Shown piece by piece: positions 24,911 to 33,347 of a stretch of 43,258 nt of DNA. Each line of letters starts with the position of its first letter. The stretch's first letter is position 1. Source of the DNA: a bacterium CG_4_9_14_3_um_filter_65_15 (GTDB lineage Bacteria > Krumholzibacteriota > Krumholzibacteriia > LZORAL124-64-63); NCBI GenBank assembly GCA_002790835.1, contig PFVX01000088.1:1-43258 (forward strand), written 5' to 3'. A program made the translations under genes and the position numbers. The notes under the pieces are model-generated. The model was not told where the DNA came from. It saw nothing but the letters and a program-made list of their open reading frames with translations, and did not search any database.

Positions 24911-26359
24911 TCACTGCCCGATGAGCACGGGCATCCCCATCCAGGGCCAGATCTTCCACACGAACAGGGCCAGGACGGCCAGCAGCATGAGGCTTGGCGG
25001 TATGCCGTAGAGGAAGAATTCCCGCGTCCGGAACTGACCGCTTTCGAAGGCGATGGCGTTGGGCGCGGCGCCGACCAGCAGCATGAAGGGCATGCCGGCG
25101 GCGGCCAGGGCGGCGAACATGACGATTTCGGGCTCGACGCCGATGAACCGCGCCATGACCAGGGCCACCGGCAGGGTGATGGCGATGGCGGCCACGTTCA
25201 TGATGAAGTTGGTCATCACCAGCACGAAGAACGCGATCCCCATGATGAACACCAGCCAGGGCGCTTGTTTGAACCAGGACAGCCAGCCGATGGCCAACCA
25301 CTCGGCCGCGCCGGTCTGCCAGAGACAGAATCCGATGCTCATGGCGCCGCCGAACAGCAGCACGATGTTCCAGGGCACCGCTTCGAGGTCCTTGATGTTG
25401 AGGATGTCGAGCATGAAGAAGAGCATGACCGCCGACAGGATGATGGCGCTTTTGTTGATGTGACCCAGGGCGGGCACGAAGGCGCGCAGGCTCAGGGCCG
25501 CAACCACCGCGACGGTGATGACGAGGGTGGCCAGCTCCCGTTTGGTCATCCGCCCCAGTTGATCGGCCAACCCGCGGGCCTTGGTCTTCAGGCCGGGCAG
25601 CCGCGTGCGTTCGGGGGGAAAGGCCAGGCAGACGTAGCCCCACAGCAGAATCACCATCAACGCGCCCAGGGGCAGCATGAAGCGGGTCACCTCGAAGAAC
25701 GAGATCTCCTGGCCGGTCAACTCCTTGAAAAACCCGATGGCCACGGCGCCTCGCGCGGCGCCCAGCAGGGTGATGATGGATCCTGCGCCCGCGGTCCAGG
25801 CCATGCCGATGAACAGGCCCTTGCCGAAGACGGTCCGGTGCCCGGCCGGCTCGTACAGGCCGTGGACGACCAGCAGCAGGGGAAACAGGGCGGCGGCCAC
25901 GGCGGTGTGGGCCATGAAGAGGGTCAGGAAGGACGTCAGCCCGAAGGCGCCGAGGTAGATGAGGCGCGTGTCCTCGGAGATGTGCGACAGCACGAGGAAG
26001 GCCAGGCGCCGGGTCAGGCCCGTCTTGATGAAGGCCGCGCCGATGAGCAGGGAGCCGAAGATGAACCACACCGAGGGATCCATGAAGTCGGTCAAGGCGG
26101 TGCGGGAGTCCCGGATCAGCCACAGCGACTGGACCACTCCGATGCCGATGGCGGTGATGCCCACGGGCACGACCTCGAACACCCACCAGATGCCCGCCAG
26201 CAGGAATAGGCCCAGGGCGGCCTTGCCCTCGTGGCTGAGCAGGACGGGGTTGCCGTGGGGGTCGGTCACGGGAGGGAAGTCGGGAGCGGCCAGGATGACG
26301 ATGAAGGTGCCCAGGCCGAACAGGAAAGGGATGAGGCGTTTTCGCGAGCGAAAAATCAT
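24911..26359 (-). CDS. SLC13/DASS family sodium-coupled anion transporter
   Basis: This 482-residue inner-membrane protein has about a dozen hydrophobic segments and the DASS outline: a cytoplasmic N-terminus, WVFEVVPVGITAIGI, a first hairpin with FMAHTAVAAALFP and a second with MTNFIMNVAAIAITLP, followed by GAAPNAIAFESG. Relatives move dicarboxylates, citrate or sulfate with sodium. The two SNT substrate/sodium motifs of well-studied members read AHT and MNV here, so substrate or coupling may differ. Its ATG overlaps the stop of the methyltransferase gene by four bases, so the two are one operon. Confidence 0.9.
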   Translation of the reverse strand: MIFRSRKRLIPFLFGLGTFIVILAAPDFPPVTDPHGNPVLLSHEGKAALGLFLLAGIWWVFEVVPVGITAIGIGVVQSLWLIRDSRTALTDFMDPSVWFIFGSLLIGAAFIKTGLTRRLAFLVLSHISEDTRLIYLGAFGLTSFLTLFMAHTAVAAALFPLLLVVHGLYEPAGHRTVFGKGLFIGMAWTAGAGSIITLLGAARGAVAIGFFKELTGQEISFFEVTRFMLPLGALMVILLWGYVCLAFPPERTRLPGLKTKARGLADQLGRMTKRELATLVITVAVVAALSLRAFVPALGHINKSAIILSAVMLFFMLDILNIKDLEAVPWNIVLLFGGAMSIGFCLWQTGAAEWLAIGWLSWFKQAPWLVFIMGIAFFVLVMTNFIMNVAAIAITLPVALVMARFIGVEPEIVMFAALAAAGMPFMLLVGAAPNAIAFESGQFRTREFFLYGIPPSLMLLAVLALFVWKIWPWMGMPVLIGQ

Positions 26360-27282
26360 GCGGCTCCGTGGTCCCTTTCAGCGGCCCTGCGGCGGGTGAT
26401 CACCAGGGGGAACTCCAGCTGGGGATCGACGCCCGTGACCGGCGGATGACGCATCGGCTCGATGAGGCCGCAAGCGGCCAGCATGGCGTCGAGATCCTCG
26501 TCGCTCCAACCCTGGTGACATTGGCAATACTCCTGGAGGTTACCTGAATCGATCTCCAAGATCCAGTGCGCATGGGATTCGGTGACCGCATCGGCATGCC
26601 AGACGAAATCCTGAAGCCAAAGATGAGGCTGGTCGCTGAATGGCGAACGGCGGACCAGGTCCCAGGTGGAGTCGCCGTCGGTGACGAACTGGTCCAGGGG
26701 CTGGTACTCCAGGACGAACAGGCCGCCCGGGCGCAACAGCGCCGCCAGAAGGGCGATGATGCCGGGGACCCTGGCCGCGGAAAACCCGTGGAAGTCGCCG
26801 AACCACCAGGTCACCGCGTCGAAAGGCACGCCGAACGTTTCGGCCGGATCTGCGGGAAGCTGGGTCAGATCGAGGTCCAGAAACCGGCAATCGAGGTTTT
26901 GTTCCGCCGCGATCCGGCGCGCGTACTCCAGGGCGGCCGGCGCGATGTCCAGGCCGGTGCTGTGGTGGCCGCGGCGAGCCAGCTCGTGGCCGTAAAGGCC
27001 GGGCCCACAACCGACGTCCAGGATGCGCCAGGGGCCGGGGTGGCCGGGCAGCAGGGCGCCCATGGTCTGCAGCAGCCAGTCGACGTGGGCGGTGACCACC
27101 TCGGGCCGCCGGGTGCCCCGGTCGGTTTCCGGATCCAGATGGACCTCCAGCATGCGGCGGCTGAATTCGGGGTCTGACCAGGGAATGGGCGCGGGGCCGG
27201 ACCACGGCCGCATATGCTGCCGGGCCTGGTCGATGCGACGCAGGGCGCGGGTGTGCTTGTTGGCGAACGGCGACAGCCGCAT
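26356..27282 (-). CDS. Class I SAM-dependent methyltransferase
   Basis: This 308-residue cytoplasmic protein has a Rossmann methyltransferase core. The SAM-binding LDVGCGPGLYG lies at 88-98, the acidic end of strand two at TGLDIAP, a motif II region at FDAVTWWFGD, and LLRPGGLFVLEY marks motif III. The last 100 residues form a cap with several Trp and His residues, likely involved in the substrate site. The substrate is unknown. GGAG lies about nine bases ahead of the start. It is the first gene of a two-gene operon with the DASS transporter, so its substrate might be a small organic acid or a related molecule, but this is weak inference. Confidence 0.85.
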   Translation of the reverse strand: MRLSPFANKHTRALRRIDQARQHMRPWSGPAPIPWSDPEFSRRMLEVHLDPETDRGTRRPEVVTAHVDWLLQTMGALLPGHPGPWRILDVGCGPGLYGHELARRGHHSTGLDIAPAALEYARRIAAEQNLDCRFLDLDLTQLPADPAETFGVPFDAVTWWFGDFHGFSAARVPGIIALLAALLRPGGLFVLEYQPLDQFVTDGDSTWDLVRRSPFSDQPHLWLQDFVWHADAVTESHAHWILEIDSGNLQEYCQCHQGWSDEDLDAMLAACGLIEPMRHPPVTGVDPQLEFPLVITRRRAAERDHGAA

Positions 27283-27586
27283 GGTCGATGACTCCGCGCA
27301 GGGACAGGTTTGGTGCGAGCGAGTTATCCCCAGCCCGGCAGGCGCGGCAGGCGCGCGGCGCCCCGTCTGGAATGGGGGATTATGGGGATTCCCTCACGGG
27401 TTTTCCACCGAGAATCGGGATTATCCCCGGGTTTTTCTCCACCGCGGACGAGTTGTCCCGTGAGTTGTCCCCCCATTGTCCACAGGATTGTGGGCGGATG
27501 AGGGCGGGGAAGTTGGGGAATCGCCGTGGGCATGGTAAATTCATGAACCGAACCGCAGCCAGGACGATAGAGGATAGGCTTTGGAA
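27283..27586 (+). promoter_or_regulatory. Divergent intergenic region with DnaA-box-like repeats upstream of dnaB
   Basis: Within 161 bases seven 9-mers resemble the DnaA box TTATCCACA on the same strand: TTATCCCCA (27324), TTTTCCACC (27401), TTATCCCCG (27421), TTCTCCACC (27435), TTGTCCCGT (27453), TTGTCCCCC (27465) and TTGTCCACA (27476). The last three are spaced 12 and 11 bases, close to one helical turn. CGGGTTTTCCACCG (27397-27410) recurs as a near copy at 27428-27444. The region separates the divergent methyltransferase and dnaB genes. It could control dnaB, titrate DnaA or be part of a replication origin. No AT-rich unwinding element is obvious. Confidence 0.45.
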
Positions 27587-29044
27587 ATGAAATCCCAGCA
27601 GCACCAACCAGGCACCGCCGCAGCTGCGGCCGAGGAGCGGCGCGACCTGCATGCGGCCTTCGGCTACGATCAGTTGCCGCGGGACCGGCGCCCGCCGTAC
27701 AGCGAAGAGGCCGAACATGCGGTGCTCGGGGCGGTGATGGTGGATCGCGAGGCCGTCGGGCTGGCCCGCGAGCGGGTCACGCACTCCGATTTCTACCGCC
27801 TGGAGCACCAGATCACCTTCCGGGCCATGTGCCGCCTGTACGAGAACGACCAGGCCATCGACCCCATCACCGTGGCGGACATGCTGCAGAAGTCGGCCGA
27901 GGACTTCCTGGACAAGCGGCAGTTGCAGGCCCTGCGCGACCGCGACCTGTTGGACCTGGTGGGCGGCATGGATTTCCTCATCGATCTGGCCGGCATGATG
28001 GGCACCGCGGCCAACGTGCTCTTCCACGCGGGCATCGTGCGCGAGAAGTCGGTGCTTCGGCACCTGATCTCGGTATCTACCGGCATCGCGGGCGAGGCCT
28101 ACGAGGGGCGCGATGACGTCGAGGCCATTCTGGACCGGGCGCAGGGACGCATCTTCGAGATCAGTGAGCAGTCCGAGACCGAGGGCTTTTCGGGCGTCGA
28201 ACGCATCGTGCCCAAGACCTTCAAGTCCATCGAGGAAGCCTTCCAGAACAACTCCGACGTGACCGGGTTGCCCACCGGTTTCAAGGAGATGGATCGCAAG
28301 ACCGGCGGACTCCAGAAGGCCGATCTGGTCATCCTGGCCGCGCGTCCCTCCATGGGCAAGACCTCGCTGGCGCTGAACCTGGCCTACCACGTGGCCGTGA
28401 ACGAGGGCAAGTCGGTGGGTATCTTCAGCCTGGAGATGAGCCGCGAGCAACTCGTCATGCGGATGCTCGGCAGCAGCGCGGGGTTCAACCTGCACAACCT
28501 GCGGCGGGGCAAGCTGCGGGCCGAGGACTGGCCGCGGCTGACGGCGGCCTGTGAGCAGCTCTCGAAGGCGCCCATCTTCATCGACGACAACAGCGGCATC
28601 TCGGTGCTGGAGATGAAGGCCAAGGCCCGGCGCCTGAAGCAGCAGCACGGTCTGGACATGGTCATCATCGACTACCTGCAGCTGATGAGTTCGCCCGGGC
28701 GGCAGGAGAACCGGCAGCAGGAGATCTCCAACATCAGCCGGAATCTCAAGGGAATGGCCAAGGATCTGAACGTGCCGGTGCTGGCCCTGAGCCAGCTTTC
28801 GCGCGGCGTCGAGGCGCGCACCGAGCACCGGCCCATGCTGAGCGACCTGCGTGAGTCCGGCGCCATCGAGCAGGACGCCGACCTGGTGCTGTTCATCTTC
28901 CGCGAAGAGGTCTACAAGCCGGACGACGAGAGCGTCAGGAACATGGCCAAGATCATCATCGGCAAGCAGCGCAACGGACCCATCGGCGAATTCGATCTGC
29001 ACTTCCACAAGGAATTCACGCGCTTCGCCGACCTGGCGCGGTAG
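27587..29044 (+). CDS. dnaB: Replicative DNA helicase
   Basis: This 485-residue hexameric helicase unwinds DNA at the replication fork. The N-terminal primase-interacting domain (about 30-140) begins PPYSEEAEHAVLGAVM. A linker leads to the RecA-like domain with Walker A PSMGKTS (K258), FSLEMSREQL and Walker B VIIDYLQLM, and the C-terminal LRESGAIEQDADLV and GKQRNGPIG. No intein interrupts it. ATG at 27587 follows AGGATAGG by eight bases; a TTG six bases earlier is a less likely start. The upstream DnaA-box-like array is notable because DnaA loads DnaB. Confidence 0.97.
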   Translation: MKSQQHQPGTAAAAAEERRDLHAAFGYDQLPRDRRPPYSEEAEHAVLGAVMVDREAVGLARERVTHSDFYRLEHQITFRAMCRLYENDQAIDPITVADMLQKSAEDFLDKRQLQALRDRDLLDLVGGMDFLIDLAGMMGTAANVLFHAGIVREKSVLRHLISVSTGIAGEAYEGRDDVEAILDRAQGRIFEISEQSETEGFSGVERIVPKTFKSIEEAFQNNSDVTGLPTGFKEMDRKTGGLQKADLVILAARPSMGKTSLALNLAYHVAVNEGKSVGIFSLEMSREQLVMRMLGSSAGFNLHNLRRGKLRAEDWPRLTAACEQLSKAPIFIDDNSGISVLEMKAKARRLKQQHGLDMVIIDYLQLMSSPGRQENRQQEISNISRNLKGMAKDLNVPVLALSQLSRGVEARTEHRPMLSDLRESGAIEQDADLVLFIFREEVYKPDDESVRNMAKIIIGKQRNGPIGEFDLHFHKEFTRFADLAR

Positions 29045-29153
29045 CCGATCCCGCTGGTCCGCTGATCCGGCGCACTGTACAATCGCCGGGTTCGCCGGAA
29101 TTCAATTTCGACTCGCGATGCGGGCTCATCCCGGACAAGGAACCAGAGCGTCC

Positions 29154-30557
29154 ATGATCTTTCTCGGCGTGTGCGGTGTGTTGCTGGGCTGGTTTTCCCT
29201 CCTGCAAATGACCGGCGCCATTTCCGGGTCCGCGGGAGAAGTCCTGGGCTCCGCGGGAGTGGCGTGGCTCTCCTGGCCCTGGTGGGCGAGCCTGCCGGTG
29301 GGACTGGCAGGCGCGGGCCTCGGGGTGTTCGCCCTGGGCCGCAGCGCCTGGGCGCGGGAACTGGTGGATCCGGGCCGCGGCGATCAGGCCCGGTGGCGGC
29401 GGCGGGCCTTCGCGCTGGTGCTGGTCATCCTGCTGGGACATGTCGCCCAGCTGGAGGCGTTGGAGTGGAGACACCTCGCCGAGCGCGAAACCGACTTCAA
29501 GTACTTCCACACCGCAGCGCAGGCCTGGGGCCAGGGTGAGGACATCTTTGCCGCCACCTCCGGGTTGTATTTCTACCCTCCGGTCTTCCAGGTCCTGTTT
29601 TTTCCTCTGTCCTTGCTGCCGGTCGGGGTGGCCAGTCTGGTCTGGCTGTGGCTCAAGCTGATCATCCTGCTGGATGCCCTGCGCCGGGTCGAAAAATTCC
29701 TGCGGTGCTACCTGGCCACACCCGCGGTGCGCCAAGCTTTCCTGTTCGGGATCCTTTTCGTCACCGGTCGCTTCTGGCTTGCGGATCTGGCTTACGGCAA
29801 CACCAACATCCTGATCACCTGGCTGGTGATCCTCGTGCTCACCGCCGAGGACGACCCGCCCTGGATTTCCGGAGTCGGTCTCGCCCTGGCCGCGGCCCTG
29901 AAGGTCGTGCCGGGTCTGCTGATTGTCCCCCTGGTATTGCAGAAACGCCGGCGCACGCTGGCCTGGGCAGGCTTGGCGCTGGTGGTGCTGTGTGCGGCGC
30001 CCATGTTCAAGGGGCCGGCGGTGGGCTTGCAGGCGTGGGAATCCTACTATCGGGTGGGGGTGACGGACAAGCTGGCCGAATCGTTGGCCCAGCCGGACAA
30101 CCAGTCGTTGCGGGGATTCTGTGAGCGGTTGCTGCCGGGTCGCGTGGATACCGCCAAGGCCGTCTGGGCCCTGTTGTCATGCGCCCTGGTGGGCTGGGCC
30201 GGCTGGTTGACCCACCGCACGCGGAAATCCGGTGGGGGGCGGCTGGCGCTGGCCATGTGGCCGGGAGTGATCCTCGTGGTCAGCCCCGGAAGCTGGGTGG
30301 TGCATTATATCGGGGTCATGCTGCCGGCGGCGGCGATGCTGGCCTTGCTGATGGACCTGCGGGAGCGGTCCCGGATCCTGCTGGCCATCTTCGTCCTGGC
30401 GAACCTCGCCTGGACGGTGTCGGGGTGGAGCCGCTGGTCGGTGCGACACTCCATCGCAGAGAGCTGGTTTCTGATCGCCCTGTTGATGGTGCTGGGGGCG
30501 CTGGGTATGAAGGCGCTGGGCGTTGGAGTGTTTGGGCAATTCCGACGGGAGCGATGA
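29154..30557 (+). CDS. GT87/DUF2029-type membrane glycosyltransferase
   Basis: This 467-residue protein has about ten transmembrane helices and fits the DUF2029 (GT87) polyprenol-phosphate-sugar-dependent mannosyltransferase-like family. The first periplasmic loop carries ETDFKYFHTAAQAWGQGEDIF, matching the family pattern of an acidic residue followed by a tyrosine-rich stretch, and YFYPPVFQVLFFPLSLLP follows. Further marks are GNTNILITWL and AAALKVVPGLL. The start at 29154 gives a proper first membrane helix; an ATG at 29118 is possible. AAGGA lies about a dozen bases upstream. It is monocistronic between dnaB and a short gene. Acceptor and sugar are unknown. Confidence 0.85.
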   Translation: MIFLGVCGVLLGWFSLLQMTGAISGSAGEVLGSAGVAWLSWPWWASLPVGLAGAGLGVFALGRSAWARELVDPGRGDQARWRRRAFALVLVILLGHVAQLEALEWRHLAERETDFKYFHTAAQAWGQGEDIFAATSGLYFYPPVFQVLFFPLSLLPVGVASLVWLWLKLIILLDALRRVEKFLRCYLATPAVRQAFLFGILFVTGRFWLADLAYGNTNILITWLVILVLTAEDDPPWISGVGLALAAALKVVPGLLIVPLVLQKRRRTLAWAGLALVVLCAAPMFKGPAVGLQAWESYYRVGVTDKLAESLAQPDNQSLRGFCERLLPGRVDTAKAVWALLSCALVGWAGWLTHRTRKSGGGRLALAMWPGVILVVSPGSWVVHYIGVMLPAAAMLALLMDLRERSRILLAIFVLANLAWTVSGWSRWSVRHSIAESWFLIALLMVLGALGMKALGVGVFGQFRRER

Positions 30558-30627
30558 TCCGGTCCGGGAGCGAGCGCACCGGTCCCGGCACGCCAAGGAC
30601 AATTCTTTCCTTTTCCGTTGAAAACCT

Positions 30628-30657
30628 TTGATCAATCTCCAGGGTTTTCCCGATAAT
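30628..30657 (+). promoter_or_regulatory. Promoter for the 69-residue secreted protein gene
   Basis: TTGATC (30628-30633), an 18-base spacer and GATAAT (30652-30657) precede the ATG at 30702 by a normal leader length. CGATAATCCCCT at 30651-30662 is identical to 20221-20232 in the rpoZ promoter region. Confidence 0.5.
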
Positions 30658-30701
30658 CCCCTGGTCCTTGAGGTTGAAACCCGGCAGGAACGGAGTTTTC
30701 C

Positions 30702-30911
30702 ATGAAACGCAAAATCGGGATGTTGTTGATCCTGGGAGTGCTTCTGGGGGCGGTGCAGGCGCAGGCCTTCGACAAGGAGCGGAAGGGATTCGTTTTGGGC
30801 CTGGGTCTGGGGTTCGGTCAGGGCAAGCTGAAGGCATCGGCCGGAAGCCTCGAGACTTCGGTGGACGCCATGGGCGGGGCCACGCTCACGGTCAGCTGGT
30901 TGGCCTACTGA
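30702..30911 (+). CDS. Very short secreted protein, possibly a truncated outer-membrane barrel protein
   Basis: This 69-residue protein has a good ribosome binding site (CGGAG seven bases before ATG) and a signal peptide of about 22 residues ending AVQAQA. The mature 47 residues begin FDKERKGFVLGLGLGFGQGK, a pattern common at the first strand of larger outer-membrane barrel proteins, and then end after VSWLAY. It could be a deletion remnant of such a gene, or a genuine miniature protein, since it has its own promoter and a strong terminator 18 bases after its stop. Confidence 0.65.
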   Translation: MKRKIGMLLILGVLLGAVQAQAFDKERKGFVLGLGLGFGQGKLKASAGSLETSVDAMGGATLTVSWLAY

Positions 30912-30929
30912 GTCGGATTCGACAGGAGA

Positions 30930-30965
30930 AAAAAGGAACACCCGCATCGGCGGGTGTTCCTTTTT
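30930..30965. terminator. Bidirectional Rho-independent terminator
   Basis: A 16-bp stem pairs AAAAAGGAACACCCGC (30930-30945) with GCGGGTGTTCCTTTTT (30950-30965) around a four-base loop. The A-tract and T-tract flanks let it terminate the short plus-strand gene and the convergent minus-strand gene ending at 30981. Confidence 0.9.
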
Positions 30966-30980
30966 GTTCCGAGCAGAGAC

Positions 30981-31475
30981 TCAGTGATTGTGTCCTTCGT
31001 GGCCGCCCATCATCGCAGCCATCTCGGTCTTGTCGCGCTTCACCAGCTCATGGAGCTTCTGCACCACGTCCGGGTTGTCGGAGGTGTAGAGGAAGATGGT
31101 GGCGGCATCCCCGTTGACCTCTTCCATCTTGACCCCGGTCATCAAGAGCATGCCGAATTCCTTGCAGCGGCCGCACATTTCCAGCGTCATGGGGTTCACC
31201 TTGCCGGACTGGATCTTTGCGCCCAGTTCTCCCATGGCGGCGCCGGCCGCGGCGAAGGCCTCCATGTATTCGGGCTGGACGGTGATGATCTCGATACTCC
31301 CATTGGCGACGGGATGGGTCTCCCAGGTGCTGTGTTCCAGCAGGCCGGGCCGGGAGCTCAGGTTCTTGCAGAAGGCACAGTGGTCGAAATCGAACCAACC
31401 GGATTCGGACTTGTCGGCCGCCAGAGCGGGCACGGCCAGGGCGGCCATGAGGGCGATCACAATCAGTTTGCGCAT
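30981..31475 (-). CDS. Secreted protein with two CxxC motifs and a His-rich tail, function unknown
   Basis: This 164-residue protein starts at 31475 behind AAGGAG. A signal peptide of about 20 residues ends PALAA. The mature part has CAFC (33-36), CGRC (101-104) and a C-terminal GGHEGHNH. Paired CxxC motifs plus a His tail suggest metal binding (copper, zinc or heme-related) or a thiol-disulfide function in the periplasm. The FDFDHCAFCKN context does not match the thioredoxin WCGPC site. I do not recognise the family. It stands alone, divergent from the MBL-fold gene, and ends at the shared terminator. Confidence 0.7.
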   Translation of the reverse strand: MRKLIVIALMAALAVPALAADKSESGWFDFDHCAFCKNLSSRPGLLEHSTWETHPVANGSIEIITVQPEYMEAFAAAGAAMGELGAKIQSGKVNPMTLEMCGRCKEFGMLLMTGVKMEEVNGDAATIFLYTSDNPDVVQKLHELVKRDKTEMAAMMGGHEGHNH

Positions 31476-31603
31476 GGGGCGACTCCTTGAGATGGTGATG
31501 GGGGAACGAGTAGGATATCGGAGGAATCCTGGTTCGTTCGGGGTGATCGAGGAAATACTACCAAAAAACGAGGGATTTCCCAATCCGCAGGTTCGGAGGG
31601 AAC

Positions 31604-32563
31604 ATGAATAAGCTTCCTGGGACGAAACAGTCGCACACCCTCTCCCTCATCGACCTCGACCAGGAGTTGCCCGGCCAGCGCCGGTTCATCAGCTGCTGGG
31701 CAGGCACGGCGGGCGATGTGACCTTCGTGGTCGACCCGGGCCCGCCGGCCACCGCCGACCGGCTCATCGCCGTCCTGGCGCAACGGGGGCTCGAGCGGCT
31801 GGACTTCATCCTGCTGACCCACATCCATCTGGACCACGGCGGCTGCACCGCGCGGGTGCTCGAACGCTGGCCCGCAGCAAGGGTGATCTGTCACCCGCGG
31901 GGCCGGGCGCATCTGGCCGACCCCGGGCGGCTGTGGCGGGGATCGCTCCAGGTGCTGGGCCGCAAGGCGGAGGTGTACGGGGAGCCGCCGGCGGTGCCCG
32001 AATCGGCTCTGGGCACGTATGAGGAGGCCGCCGCGGCGGGCATCACGGTCATCGAGACTCCCGGCCACTCCCCGCATCACATTTGCTTCGCCGTGGGGGA
32101 CGATTTGTTCCTGGGCGAGGCCGCCGGCACCTTCAGCACCCTGGGCCTGGGACCCGATACGCCGGATTACTACCTGCGGCCCGCCACACCGCCGCGGTTC
32201 GATCTGGAGGTAGCCCAGGGTTCGTTGCGACGCCTGCTCGCCCTCGATCCCCTGCCCGGAGCGCTGCGCTTCGCCCACCACGGCAGTTTCAGCGGCGATG
32301 GGAGCGCCTTGCTCCAGGCGGCGCACGACCAGTTCGCCCTCTGGGTCGATGTCTGTCGGGATGTGGCGATGGGCAATGGGGGCGTCCCCGCCGATGCCGG
32401 CGCGCCGCAGCACGCTTCCCTGCTCGACGCCATCACGGCCGAGCTGAACCGCCGCGACCCTCTGTACGCCCACGGCGCAGCGCTGCCGGCGGACATCCGC
32501 GAACGCGAGGCCGATTTCACGCGTCAGTCGCTGCGTGGCATGTTGGGCTACCTGCGTGCCTGA
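31604..32563 (+). CDS. Metallo-beta-lactamase fold hydrolase
   Basis: This 319-residue cytoplasmic protein has the MBL fold. THIHLDHGG supplies H73, H75, D77 and H78 of the dinuclear metal site, ETPGHSPHH supplies the next histidine, and LFLGEAAG carries the bridging acidic residue in a variant form. Features such as VVDPGPP before the HxHxDH motif are common in this superfamily. GGAGGGAAC just before the ATG is a good ribosome binding site. The substrate cannot be told from sequence; a thioesterase, glyoxalase or lactonase-like role is possible. Confidence 0.85.
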   Translation: MNKLPGTKQSHTLSLIDLDQELPGQRRFISCWAGTAGDVTFVVDPGPPATADRLIAVLAQRGLERLDFILLTHIHLDHGGCTARVLERWPAARVICHPRGRAHLADPGRLWRGSLQVLGRKAEVYGEPPAVPESALGTYEEAAAAGITVIETPGHSPHHICFAVGDDLFLGEAAGTFSTLGLGPDTPDYYLRPATPPRFDLEVAQGSLRRLLALDPLPGALRFAHHGSFSGDGSALLQAAHDQFALWVDVCRDVAMGNGGVPADAGAPQHASLLDAITAELNRRDPLYAHGAALPADIREREADFTRQSLRGMLGYLRA

Positions 32564-32584
32564 CGTTCGCAGCGGGGGCTTCCC

Positions 32585-33340
32585 TCACTCCTTCTTTTCC
32601 ATGAACGTCTTGAAGATGTCGATGGGGATGGGGAACAGCGTGGTGCTGTTGTTCTCCGAGGCCACTTCCACCAGGGCCTGCAGGTAGCGCAACTGCAGGG
32701 CGGTGGGGTGCTTCTCGATGACCTGAGCCGCGTCGCTCAGCCGCTGGCTGGCCTGGAATTCGCCGTCGGCGTGGATGACCTTGGCCCGCCGTTCGCGCTC
32801 GGCCTCGGCCTGCTTGGCCATGGCCCGCTTCATCTCCATGGGCAGGTCCACGTCCTTCATTTCCACCGTGACCACCTTGATTCCCCAGGGGTCGGTGGCC
32901 TCGTCGAGGATCTGCTGGACCTCGAGATTCAGCTTGTCCCGCTTGGAGAGCAACTCGTCCAGTTCCGCCTGGCCGACCACCGACCGCAGGGTGGTCTGGG
33001 CCATCTGGCTCGTGGCGAAAAGGAAGTCCTCCACCTCGATCACGGCCTTGTTCGGCTCGACGACCCGGAAGTACAGCACGGCGTTGACCTTCACCGACAC
33101 GTTGTCCCGGGTGATCACGTCCTGGGGCATGACGTCCATGGCGATGGTGCGCAGGCTCACCTTCACCATGCGCTCGATGAAGGGGACCAGGATGATCAGA
33201 CCGGGCCCGCGTTCGCCCACGAAGCGGCCCAGGCGAAAAACCACACCCCGCTCGTATTCCCGCAGGATCCGCAGGCTGTTGGCCAGGACGAACAACACCA
33301 GGAAAATGAAGATCAAAGGAAACATGTACATCACGGTCAA
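32585..33340 (-). CDS. Slipin/stomatin-like band 7 (SPFH) protein
   Basis: This 251-residue membrane protein has one N-terminal hydrophobic hairpin (about 5-22) and an SPFH/band 7 domain. [34 protein letters not shown] and the later [21 protein letters not shown] are slipin signatures. The C-terminal helix, rich in Ala and Glu, supports oligomerisation into membrane scaffolds. It lies seven bases downstream of an nfeD-type protease gene on the same strand, the classical operon in which the protease cleaves the slipin C-terminus. Confidence 0.93.
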   Translation of the reverse strand: MTVMYMFPLIFIFLVLFVLANSLRILREYERGVVFRLGRFVGERGPGLIILVPFIERMVKVSLRTIAMDVMPQDVITRDNVSVKVNAVLYFRVVEPNKAVIEVEDFLFATSQMAQTTLRSVVGQAELDELLSKRDKLNLEVQQILDEATDPWGIKVVTVEMKDVDLPMEMKRAMAKQAEAERERRAKVIHADGEFQASQRLSDAAQVIEKHPTALQLRYLQALVEVASENNSTTLFPIPIDIFKTFMEKKE

Positions 33341-33347
33341 CTCCTTG

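Noticed and set aside
25265-26209. Plus-strand open frame opposite the DASS transporter
   Set aside because: The composition is an antisense mirror of hydrophobic helices (Gln/Asp/Gly-rich) and has no motif. The minus-strand transporter is convincing.
27283-27586. Full chromosomal origin upstream of dnaB
   Set aside because: The 9-mers are imperfect, no AT-rich unwinding element is visible, and dnaA, dnaN and gidA are not nearby. I keep only the weaker claim of a DnaA-box-like array.
27797-28900. Intein or split site in dnaB
   Set aside because: DnaB motifs run without interruption and the length is normal, so no intein is present.
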